This document shows positions 1 to 4,492 of a stretch of 8,521 nucleotides of DNA, piece by piece. Under the pieces are notes generated by a model. It was not told the origin of the DNA, searched no databases, and saw only the letters and a program-made list of their open reading frames with translations. The DNA lies in the NCBI GenBank assembly GCA_903873565.1, contig CAIQOY010000225.1:1-8521 (forward strand), read 5' to 3'. The position numbers were made by a program, and so were the translations under genes. Each line of letters starts with the position of its first letter. Within the stretch, counting starts at the first letter, position 1. The DNA is from an uncultured Actinomycetes bacterium (GTDB lineage: Bacteria; Actinomycetota; Thermoleophilia; Gaiellales; F1-60-MAGs149).

Positions 1-471
1 CCCGTGCGCGTCCCCGGCGTGAAGGCGACCCTCGTCGCCGCCGGCGCCGACCACACCTGCGCCGCCACCACGCAGGGGCGCCTGCGCTGCTGGGGCGGCA
101 ACGCGCTGGGGCAGCTCGGAGTCGCGGCCGGCGGGCCGCAGGTCGCCCCCGTCGCGGTCCCGGGCATCGAGGGCCTGCGCGCGCCGCTCAAGCGCGCCGC
201 GCGGATCACCGGTCGCGCGGAGGTCGGGGCGACCCTGACCGCCGCCACCGGGTCCTGGCCCTACGCGGCGAGCTACGGCTACCAGTGGGAGCGGCTCGCC
301 GACGACGGCTGGACGTCGATCGAGGGCGGCGACGCGAAGCGGCTGAAGGTGCGCGCGAACCTGGCCGGCGAGATCGTGCGGGTCGTGATCAGCGGCCGCA
401 ACGCCTGGACCGAGACGGCGGTCGTCGAGACGCCGTCGGCGAAGTCCAAGCCGCTGATGATCGCGGGCTAG
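1..471 (+). CDS. RCC1-repeat / Ig-like domain secreted protein, 3' end (partial)
   Basis: Only the C-terminal 156 residues are in the window; the frame is open at base 1, so the GTG at 4 is probably internal. Seen: residues about 11-35 form one RCC1-type propeller blade (AAGADHTCA, a second Cys in RLRCWGGN, then LGQLG). The Cys pair is typical of the exported bacterial version of this repeat. Residues about 66-150 look like a bacterial Ig-like module: an ITG start, VGATLTAATGSW, a YQWER core and RVVISGRN near the end. Known: such repeat proteins are usually exported or surface-attached beta-propellers with binding roles. Inference: an extracellular adhesion or ligand-binding protein; the ligand cannot be read. 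The Ig-like module lies after the last propeller blade and there is no visible C-terminal anchor or sorting signal. It ends tail to tail with the next gene, and the two TAG stops share CTAG at 468-471. No terminator hairpin with a T-run is visible. Confidence 0.8.
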   Translation, partial: PVRVPGVKATLVAAGADHTCAATTQGRLRCWGGNALGQLGVAAGGPQVAPVAVPGIEGLRAPLKRAARITGRAEVGATLTAATGSWPYAASYGYQWERLADDGWTSIEGGDAKRLKVRANLAGEIVRVVISGRNAWTETAVVETPSAKSKPLMIAG

Positions 472-869
472 CCGCCCGCCGGGCGGGTCGGGAGCCCGTC
501 GGGGACCTCCCAGTCGGCGCGCGCGTCCCACCAGATGTGCCCGCTCGCGGCGAGCCCGGACGGCTCGTCGACCGTGCCCGCGGCGATCGAGACGGTGTCG
601 CGTCCCGGCGCCCGCCAGAACAGGCTGGAGCCGCAGTGGCGGCAGAAGGCGCGCTCGGCCGACGTCGTGGAGGCGGGGCTCGCCACCCAGGCCAGCCCGT
701 CGTCGGCGACCAGCTCGAGGCGGTCGGCGGGGCAGGCCGTGTACGGGGCGGCGCCGCCGTGCATGCGCCGGCACTCGCCGCAGTGGCAGGTGATGACGTC
801 GCGCAGCGGGCCCGCGACGCGGTAGCGCACCGACCCGCAGAGGCAGCCGCCGGAGTGCGTCTCGGCCAT
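468..869 (-). CDS. GFA/CENP-V family zinc-binding protein
   Basis: A 133-residue protein of the GFA (glutathione-dependent formaldehyde-activating enzyme-like) family. Seen: the zinc-binding cysteines are in the usual order: GGCLCG (C9, C11), CHCGEC (C28, C30, C33) and FCRHCGS (C76, C79). The C-terminal segment HIWWDARADW...DGLP resembles the family's usual ending. The full set of Cys ligands is present, so the fold should be intact. Known: members bind structural and sometimes catalytic Zn; the formaldehyde-glutathione activity of the founder has been questioned, and most members have no proven substrate. I therefore do not assign a reaction. Start: ATG at 869 gives the standard family length; a longer reading extending back to 1259 is only the shadow of proC. 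AGGAG lies 1 nt before the ATG, too close for a normal ribosome site, while TACGGT lies 6 nt before it, suggesting a leaderless message. It is the only minus-strand gene here and looks like an accessory insertion beside a core operon. Confidence 0.88.
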   Translation of the reverse strand: MAETHSGGCLCGSVRYRVAGPLRDVITCHCGECRRMHGGAAPYTACPADRLELVADDGLAWVASPASTTSAERAFCRHCGSSLFWRAPGRDTVSIAAGTVDEPSGLAASGHIWWDARADWEVPDGLPTRPAGG

Positions 870-874
870 GCTCC

Positions 875-880
875 TACCGT
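875..880 (-). promoter_or_regulatory. Candidate -10 box for the GFA gene (leaderless)
   Basis: Read on the minus strand the hexamer is TACGGT, matching the TAnnnT core, followed by exactly 6 nt and then the ATG at 869. That spacing would place transcription initiation at or within a base of the start codon, as is common for leaderless genes in actinobacteria. No recognisable -35 is present. It shares base 880 with the divergent proC -10 box, so both promoters probably cannot be occupied at once. The match to TATAAT is only 3 of 6, so spacing is the main support. Confidence 0.4.
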
Positions 881-885
881 ACACT
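880..885 (+). promoter_or_regulatory. Candidate -10 box for proC (leaderless)
   Basis: TACACT (4 of 6 to TATAAT, with the key T1, A2 and T6) is followed by 6 nt and the proC ATG at 892. No Shine-Dalgarno sequence lies between the GFA start and this ATG, so a leaderless transcript starting at the A of the ATG is the simplest reading. The -35 position (about 857-862) falls inside the first codons of the divergent GFA gene and does not resemble TTGACA. Confidence 0.5.
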
Positions 886-891
886 GACCGC

Positions 892-1698
892 ATGTCGACG
901 GGCACCCTCGGGCTGATCGGCGCCGGCCGCCTGGCCTCGGCGCTGGTCCAGGGATGGGTCGCCGCCGATCCGGCCTGCGCCCAGCGGATCGTCGCGACCG
1001 ACCGGGTCGACGGCGTGGCCGAGGCGCTCGCCGGGCGCTTCGGCATCGCCACGGCCCCGGACCCCGCGGCGGTGGCCGCGGCCTCCGACCTCGTGATCCT
1101 GCTGGTCAAGCCGCAGGACATCGCGGACGCCGCGGCGGCGGTGGGCGCCGCCCTGCGCGACGGGGCCTGCGTGGCCAGCGCCGCCGCCGGCGTCGAGCTG
1201 GCCCAGATCCGCGCCGCGCTCGGCACGGACGCGCCGCTCGCCCGCTTCATGCCCAACATCCCCGTCGCGGTGCGCGGCGGGGTGTCGGCCGTCTGCGGCG
1301 ATGCGGCCGCGGTCGAGCGGCTCGCGCCCTGGCTCGAGCGTGTCGGCAGCGCCGTGCCGATGGACGAGTCGATGTTCGACGCCGCGACCGCGATCTCGGG
1401 CTCGGGCCCGGGCCTCTACGCCTACGTGGTCGAGCAGTTCGAGGCGGCCGCGCTCGCGCTCGGCTTCGAGGCGGAGGCGGCGCGCCGGCTGGCCGTCGAC
1501 ACGTTCGCGGGCACCGGGCGCTACCTGGCCGAGACGGGGGAGACGGCCGCCGAGCTGCGCGAGCGCGTGACCTCGCCCGGCGGCACGACCGCCGCGGGCC
1601 TCGCCCAGCTCGAGGCGCACGGGCTCGGCGCGGCCGTCGCGGCCGCCGCCGTCGCCGCCCGCGACCGCGGGCGCGAGCTCAGGGAGGGCGCGGCGTGA
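892..1698 (+). CDS. proC: Pyrroline-5-carboxylate reductase
   Basis: Catalyses the last step of proline synthesis, NAD(P)H-dependent reduction of 1-pyrroline-5-carboxylate to L-proline, in the cytoplasm. Seen: 268 residues, the usual family length. An N-terminal Rossmann motif LIGAGRLASAL (residues 8-18) is followed by LVKPQD (71-76). MPNIPVAVRGG (120-130) is the conserved substrate/cofactor region. SGSGPGLYAY (169-178) and VTSPGGTTAAGL (226-237) are the C-terminal dimerisation and P5C-binding signatures. The motif normally reading SGSGPAY is slightly altered here to SGSGPGLY. Start: ATG 892 puts the Rossmann motif five residues in, as in homologues; an in-frame ATG at 868 would add eight unlikely residues and lies within the opposite gene's start. 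The stop overlaps the GTG of yggT (GTGA). Proline synthesis is not functionally tied to division, but proC sits beside yggT/divIVA in many Gram-positive genomes. Confidence 0.95.
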   Translation: MSTGTLGLIGAGRLASALVQGWVAADPACAQRIVATDRVDGVAEALAGRFGIATAPDPAAVAAASDLVILLVKPQDIADAAAAVGAALRDGACVASAAAGVELAQIRAALGTDAPLARFMPNIPVAVRGGVSAVCGDAAAVERLAPWLERVGSAVPMDESMFDAATAISGSGPGLYAYVVEQFEAAALALGFEAEAARRLAVDTFAGTGRYLAETGETAAELRERVTSPGGTTAAGLAQLEAHGLGAAVAAAAVAARDRGRELREGAA

Positions 1699-1976
1699 TC
1701 GAGCTCGACCGCGCCCTGGCCGCGACGTTCGTGAGCAGCCTCACGATCGTCTACACGATCATGATCGTGGCCTACGCCCTGCAGTCGTTCATCCCGCTCG
1801 GCTACTCCGCGCCGGTGATGGCGGTGCGCCGCTTCCTCGACGACACCGTCGCGCCGCTTTTGATGTGGCTGCGGCGCTTCATACCGCCGCTCGGTCCGAT
1901 CGACCTGTCGGCGATGGTGGCGCTGTTCGGGCTCTGGATCCTGTCGGGGATCCTGCAGCGCATCATCGCGGGCTAG
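1695..1976 (+). CDS. yggT: YggT family membrane protein
   Basis: A 93-residue integral membrane protein. Seen: two hydrophobic segments, about residues 12-36 and 71-92, flank a loop with the family hallmarks LRRFIPPLGPIDLS (59-72), matching the usual P-x-R-R-x-I-P-P-x-G-x-x-D-x-S pattern. Known: YggT proteins are encoded beside sepF and divIVA in Gram-positives and are linked to division or membrane organisation; the biochemical role is unsettled. Start: GTG 1695, overlapping the proC stop as GTGA, with GGGAGG at 1682-1687 giving a 7-nt spacer. The ATGs inside the gene would cut the first membrane segment. Translation is likely coupled to proC. The sepF gene normally found just upstream is absent from this window. 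Confidence 0.88.
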   Translation: MIELDRALAATFVSSLTIVYTIMIVAYALQSFIPLGYSAPVMAVRRFLDDTVAPLLMWLRRFIPPLGPIDLSAMVALFGLWILSGILQRIIAG

Positions 1977-2013
1977 GCAGGAGACGGCGTGCGGGCGCCG
2001 AAGGCCCCGGCCG

Positions 2014-2514
2014 ATGGCCGTCGTGCCCGCAGAGATCCGCAACGCCGCCCTCGGGCGATCGCTCCTCGGCTACCGCCGCGGCGAGGTCGACGAGCTGCTC
2101 GAGCGGCTCGCCGACGCCCACCAGGAGCTCTGGCAGGAGCGCGTCGACCTGCGCGAGCGGATCGACGCCCTCGAGGCCGAGGTGCAGCGCCACCGCGACA
2201 TGGAGGAGCTCCTCCGGCGCACGCTCGTCTCCGCCGAGAAGCACGCCGCCGACCAGAAGGAGGCCGCGCGCCAGGACGCCCAGCGGATCGTGCGCGAGGC
2301 CGAGCACCAGGCGCGCGAGATCCTCGGCGAGGCGCACCACCAGCGCGCCGCCGTCTGGCGCGACATGCAGGACCTCGAGCAGCGCGGCCGCGAGATCGAG
2401 GCCCGCTACCGGGCGTTCCTCGCCACCGCCGAGGCGGTCCTCGACGAGGTCCGGGCGGACGACGACCGCACCGAGGAGCGCGAGCCGCTCTCGGACGCGA
2501 TCACCCTGCACTAG
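2014..2514 (+). CDS. divIVA: DivIVA-domain coiled-coil protein
   Basis: A 166-residue cytoplasmic scaffold of the DivIVA/GpsB/Wag31 type. Seen: the N-terminal membrane-binding domain has VPAEIRNAAL then LLGYRRGEVDELL (17-29), equivalent to the family's RGYdxxeVdxFL pattern. Long heptad-like coiled coil follows from about 25 to 146, rich in Glu, Arg, Gln and Ala with repeated EA/AE steps. The last 20 residues are acidic and probably unstructured. Known: DivIVA proteins sense negative membrane curvature and in actinobacteria direct polar growth or septation. It is shorter than typical Wag31 and lacks a long linker, so it could be a GpsB-like paralogue; whether it is the main polarity protein cannot be told. 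Start: ATG 2014 has only AAGG (2001-2004) 9 nt upstream. A stronger AGGAG (1979-1983) lies 5 nt before a GTG at 1989 in a different frame. It lies 37 nt after yggT, probably in one transcript with proC. Confidence 0.88.
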   Translation: MAVVPAEIRNAALGRSLLGYRRGEVDELLERLADAHQELWQERVDLRERIDALEAEVQRHRDMEELLRRTLVSAEKHAADQKEAARQDAQRIVREAEHQAREILGEAHHQRAAVWRDMQDLEQRGREIEARYRAFLATAEAVLDEVRADDDRTEEREPLSDAITLH

Positions 2515-2516
2515 GC

Positions 2517-2544
2517 GCGGGGAGCGGGGACCCCGCCCGCGGGG
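2517..2544 (+). other. GC-rich inverted repeat after divIVA (competing hairpins)
   Basis: One CCCCGC (2531-2536) can pair with any of three GCGGGG copies (2517-2522, 2524-2529, 2539-2544), giving mutually exclusive stems. With at least 3 nt kept in the loop, the nearest pairings shorten to 4-5 bp. No T-run follows, so this is not a classic intrinsic terminator. It could mark the end of the proC-yggT-divIVA transcript or only reflect base composition. It lies just upstream of the promoter proposed for the next gene. Confidence 0.3.
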
Positions 2545-2550
2545 CGGCGG

Positions 2551-2556
2551 TATGGT
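2551..2556 (+). promoter_or_regulatory. Candidate -10 box for the DksA/TraR-like gene (leaderless)
   Basis: TATGGT (4 of 6 to TATAAT) lies exactly 6 nt before the ATG at 2563, the same geometry as at proC and the GFA gene. There is no Shine-Dalgarno in the interval. It implies that the DksA-like gene, and probably lspA and rluD after it, have a promoter of their own and that this mRNA begins at the start codon. No -35 match is visible. Confidence 0.5.
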
Positions 2557-2562
2557 TCGGGC

Positions 2563-2907
2563 ATGGACCCGGCCGCGGCCCGTACGGCGCTCGAGCACGA
2601 GCGCGACCGCCTGCAGCGCGATCTCGCCCACCTGCGCGGCGACGGCGAGGCCGAGCCGCGCGACTCGGCGGACCGGCTCGACCAGGGCCCCGACGACGCC
2701 GTGGCCACGTACGACCACGACTTCGACGAGACGGTGGCCGAGGACCTCGAGTCCGCGCTCGGCGAGGTCGAGGAGGCGCTCGGGCGCATCGACGCCGGCA
2801 CCTACGGCCGCTGCGTCGACTGCGGCGGCGAGATCCCGCCGAAGCGGCTCGCCGCGCTGCCCGCGTCGGCTCGCTGCGTGGAGTGCCAGCGCAAGCGGGA
2901 GCGCTAG
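2563..2907 (+). CDS. DksA/TraR family zinc-finger protein
   Basis: A 114-residue cytoplasmic protein of the DksA/TraR C4 zinc-finger family. Seen: N-terminal helix (about 3-25), an acidic middle containing DSAD (34-37) like the DxxD of the DksA coiled-coil tip, a second helix (55-77), then GTYGRCVDCGGEIPPKRL (79-96) with zinc cysteines C84 and C87, and C105 and C108 in CVEC. All four ligands are present. Known: E. coli DksA enters the RNA polymerase secondary channel and works with ppGpp at rRNA promoters; the role of short actinobacterial members is less clear. Inference: an RNA polymerase-binding regulator, suggestive given the lspA-rluD and ribosomal operons downstream, but the tip motif is DxxDxL rather than DxxDxA, so DksA-like activity is not assured. 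I give no symbol for that reason. It ends 4 nt before lspA, whose SD lies in its last codons. Confidence 0.88.
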   Translation: MDPAAARTALEHERDRLQRDLAHLRGDGEAEPRDSADRLDQGPDDAVATYDHDFDETVAEDLESALGEVEEALGRIDAGTYGRCVDCGGEIPPKRLAALPASARCVECQRKRER

Positions 2908-2911
2908 GGCC

Positions 2912-3436
2912 GTGCCCGAGCTGCCGCCCGTCTCGCAGCCCGACGCGATCCCGGGCCGCCCGGCCCGCACGCCGGCCGACGCGCTGCAGTGGGTCGGCCT
3001 GCTGGCCGTCGCCGCCGTCACGATCGCGGCCGACCAGGTCACGAAGCTGATCGCCCGGCGCTCGTTCACCCCGGACGACCCGTTCGAGGTGCTGCCGTTC
3101 TTCCAGTTCACGAACACCCGCAACACCGGCATCGCCTTCGGCCAGTTCCAGGACCGGCAGGTGATCGTGATCGCCCTGTCCGTGATCGCGATCGGCTGGA
3201 TCTTCGTGTACTTCGCGCGCTCCGGCGGGCGCCACCCGCTCCTGCCGGTCGCGCTCGGGCTGCTGGCCGGCGGCGCCCTCTCGAACCTCTTCGACCGGCT
3301 CACGCAGGGCTACGTGACGGACTTCCTGCACCTCGACCGCTTCCCCGTCTTCAACCTCGCCGACACGGCGATCACGGTCGGGGTGGTGCTGCTCCTGATC
3401 GTCCTCCTGCGCGGGGAGCGACAGGCGGCGACGTGA
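2912..3436 (+). CDS. lspA: Lipoprotein signal peptidase (signal peptidase II)
   Basis: An inner-membrane aspartyl protease that removes the signal peptide from diacylglyceryl-modified prolipoproteins. Seen: 174 residues with four membrane segments at about 26-46, 84-102, 110-127 and 150-167. Conserved boxes are in order: DQVTK (41-45), NTRNTGIAFG (68-77), GGALSNLFDR (120-129), YVTDF (134-138) and FNLADT (147-152). The two catalytic aspartates are D137 and D151. A cytoplasmic N-terminal extension of about 25 Pro-rich residues precedes the first membrane segment. Start: GTG 2912, four bases after the previous stop, with GGGAG (2897-2901) 10 nt upstream; the frame also runs open far upstream but without family similarity. 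The TGA stop overlaps the GTG of the pseudouridine synthase gene (GTGA). Adjacency of lspA and an rluD-type gene is widely conserved in bacteria. Confidence 0.95.
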   Translation: MPELPPVSQPDAIPGRPARTPADALQWVGLLAVAAVTIAADQVTKLIARRSFTPDDPFEVLPFFQFTNTRNTGIAFGQFQDRQVIVIALSVIAIGWIFVYFARSGGRHPLLPVALGLLAGGALSNLFDRLTQGYVTDFLHLDRFPVFNLADTAITVGVVLLLIVLLRGERQAAT

Positions 3437-4359
3437 TCGAGCTCGTCGTCGCCGCCGAGCAGGCCGGGACGCGGCTCGACCGGCTCGTGCACGAGCACGT
3501 GCCGGGCATCTCGCGCGCCGAGGCCCAGCGCCTCGTCGATGCGGGGCTGGTCACCGTCGACGGGACGCCGCGGGCGCGCAGCCTGCGCGTCCAGCGCGGG
3601 ATGGCGGTGCGGATCGAGCCGGCCGCGGCCGCGCCCGTCGCGCCGGCGGAGGCCGCGCCCGCGCTCGCGCCGCGGGTCCTGTTCGAGGACGACCACCTCG
3701 TCGTGGTGGACAAGCCCGCCGGGCTGACCACGCACGCGGCCCCGGGCGCCCCCGGGGCGTCGCTCGCCTCGCACCTGGCGGCGCAGGGCCGCGCGGGCGG
3801 GGGCGAGGCGGACCGGCCCGGCATCGTCCACCGCCTCGACCGGGACACCTCCGGGGTGCTCGTGGTCGCGCGCGATGCGGCCACCCTCGCGCGCCTGGGG
3901 CGGCTGATGCGCAAGCGCGGCATCGAGCGCGAGTACGTCGCGCTCGTGCAGGGACGCCCGCCGAGCCGGGCGGGGCGGATCGAGGCGCCGATCGGCCGCG
4001 ACCCGGCCAACCGCACGCGGCGCGCCATCGACGGCGTGGGCGCGCGGCCCGCGGTGACGCACTTCGCGCTGGAGGAGGCGCTGCCCGAGCACTCGCTGCT
4101 CGCGGTGCGCCTCGAGACGGGCCGCACGCACCAGATCCGCGTGCACCTCGCCGCGATCGGGCACCCCGTGCTCGGGGACCCCGTCTACGGCGCCTCCTCG
4201 GCCGACGACCGCGGCCTCGGCCGGCAGGCGCTGCACGCGCGGCGGATCGCGTTCGACCACCCGGTCACGGGCGAGCGGATCGACGTCACGGCGCCCCTGC
4301 CCGGGGACCTCGAGGCGCTGGTCGCGGCGCTGCGCGCCGAGCAGCGCCCGGCCCCCTGA
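3433..4359 (+). CDS. rluD: RluA/RluD family 23S rRNA pseudouridine synthase
   Basis: Isomerises uridine to pseudouridine in structured RNA; RluD itself modifies helix 69 of 23S rRNA. Seen: 308 residues, normal length. An N-terminal S4 RNA-binding domain (about 13-62: TRLDRLVHEHV, SRAEAQRLVDAGLVTVDG) is followed by an Ala/Pro linker and the catalytic domain from about 80: VVDKPAGLTTH, then IVHRLDRDTSGVLV (131-144) with catalytic D136 in HRLD, EYVALVQG (167-174), and TGRTHQIRVHLAAIGHPVLGDPVYG (229-253). All active-site boxes are intact. The S4 domain plus lspA adjacency favour RluD over RluA or RluC, but target uridines cannot be read from the sequence. Start: GTG 3433 in a GTGA overlap with lspA, so translation is probably coupled. 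The final codons hold a 7-bp hairpin, and the rpsB promoter begins 5 nt after the stop. Confidence 0.92.
   Translation: MIELVVAAEQAGTRLDRLVHEHVPGISRAEAQRLVDAGLVTVDGTPRARSLRVQRGMAVRIEPAAAAPVAPAEAAPALAPRVLFEDDHLVVVDKPAGLTTHAAPGAPGASLASHLAAQGRAGGGEADRPGIVHRLDRDTSGVLVVARDAATLARLGRLMRKRGIEREYVALVQGRPPSRAGRIEAPIGRDPANRTRRAIDGVGARPAVTHFALEEALPEHSLLAVRLETGRTHQIRVHLAAIGHPVLGDPVYGASSADDRGLGRQALHARRIAFDHPVTGERIDVTAPLPGDLEALVAALRAEQRPAP
4326..4348 (+). other. Hairpin in the last codons of rluD
   Basis: GGCGCTG (4326-4332) is a perfect inverted repeat of CAGCGCC (4342-4348) with a 9-nt loop. It lies 8-31 nt before the rluD stop and is not followed by T residues, so it is at best a weak or factor-assisted transcript end. 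Its right arm covers the position where a -35 for the rpsB promoter would fall (about 4344-4349). Confidence 0.35.
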
Positions 4360-4363
4360 GCGC

Positions 4364-4372
4364 TGGTAGCAT
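4364..4372 (+). promoter_or_regulatory. Candidate extended -10 promoter of the rpsB operon
   Basis: TGGTAGCAT reads as an extended -10: TG, one base, then TAGCAT with T1, A2, A5 and T6 of the consensus. It begins 5 nt after the rluD stop. No TTGACA-like -35 is present at 16-18 nt, which an extended -10 can compensate for. Predicted transcription start is near 4379, giving rpsB a leader of about 114 nt, unlike the leaderless genes upstream. Confidence 0.5.
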
Positions 4373-4378
4373 CCGCAC

Positions 4379-4492
4379 TCGTTGACCCACTCCCCCGCCG
4401 GGGAGGGCCGCACCGGGTGGTGCCGACGCAGTCGGTCCCGGGCGGCGCCGGCGGGCGCACGTCCCCGTAACCCACCGCAAGGAGCCTTACCG
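4379..4492 (+). promoter_or_regulatory. Structured 5' leader of rpsB with ribosome binding site
   Basis: Between the putative promoter and rpsB lie consecutive perfect hairpins: CTCCCC/GGGGAG (4390-4395 with 4400-4405, CGCC loop), GCACC/GGTGC (4410-4414 with 4419-4423, GGGT loop) and CCGAC/GTCGG (4423-4427 with 4431-4435, GCA loop). A further CCCG/CGGG pairing is possible at 4437-4440 and 4452-4455. The second and third compete for C4423. The ribosome site AAGGAG (4479-4484), 8 nt before the ATG, lies in a stretch with no obvious pairing. Known: several bacteria control rpsB-tsf by S2 binding its own leader. Inference: this may be such an S2-responsive leader. No terminator-like stem plus T-run is seen, so control, if any, would be translational. 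Confidence 0.5.

Noticed and set aside
870..1259. N-terminal extension of the GFA reading frame on the minus strand to 1259
   Set aside because: It is the antisense shadow of proC, with Ala/Ser/Arg low-complexity residues and no family similarity; the GFA family starts at the ATG at 869.
1865..2911. Upstream continuation of the lspA frame back to 1865
   Set aside because: The frame is open only because stops are rare at this GC content; it covers divIVA and the DksA-like gene and has no membrane or lspA-like content before 2912.
1989..3050. Long open frame on the + strand across divIVA, the DksA-like gene and lspA
   Set aside because: Its product is Arg/Pro/Ala-rich low complexity, expected from out-of-frame GC-rich sequence, and it overlaps three genes with clear family motifs.
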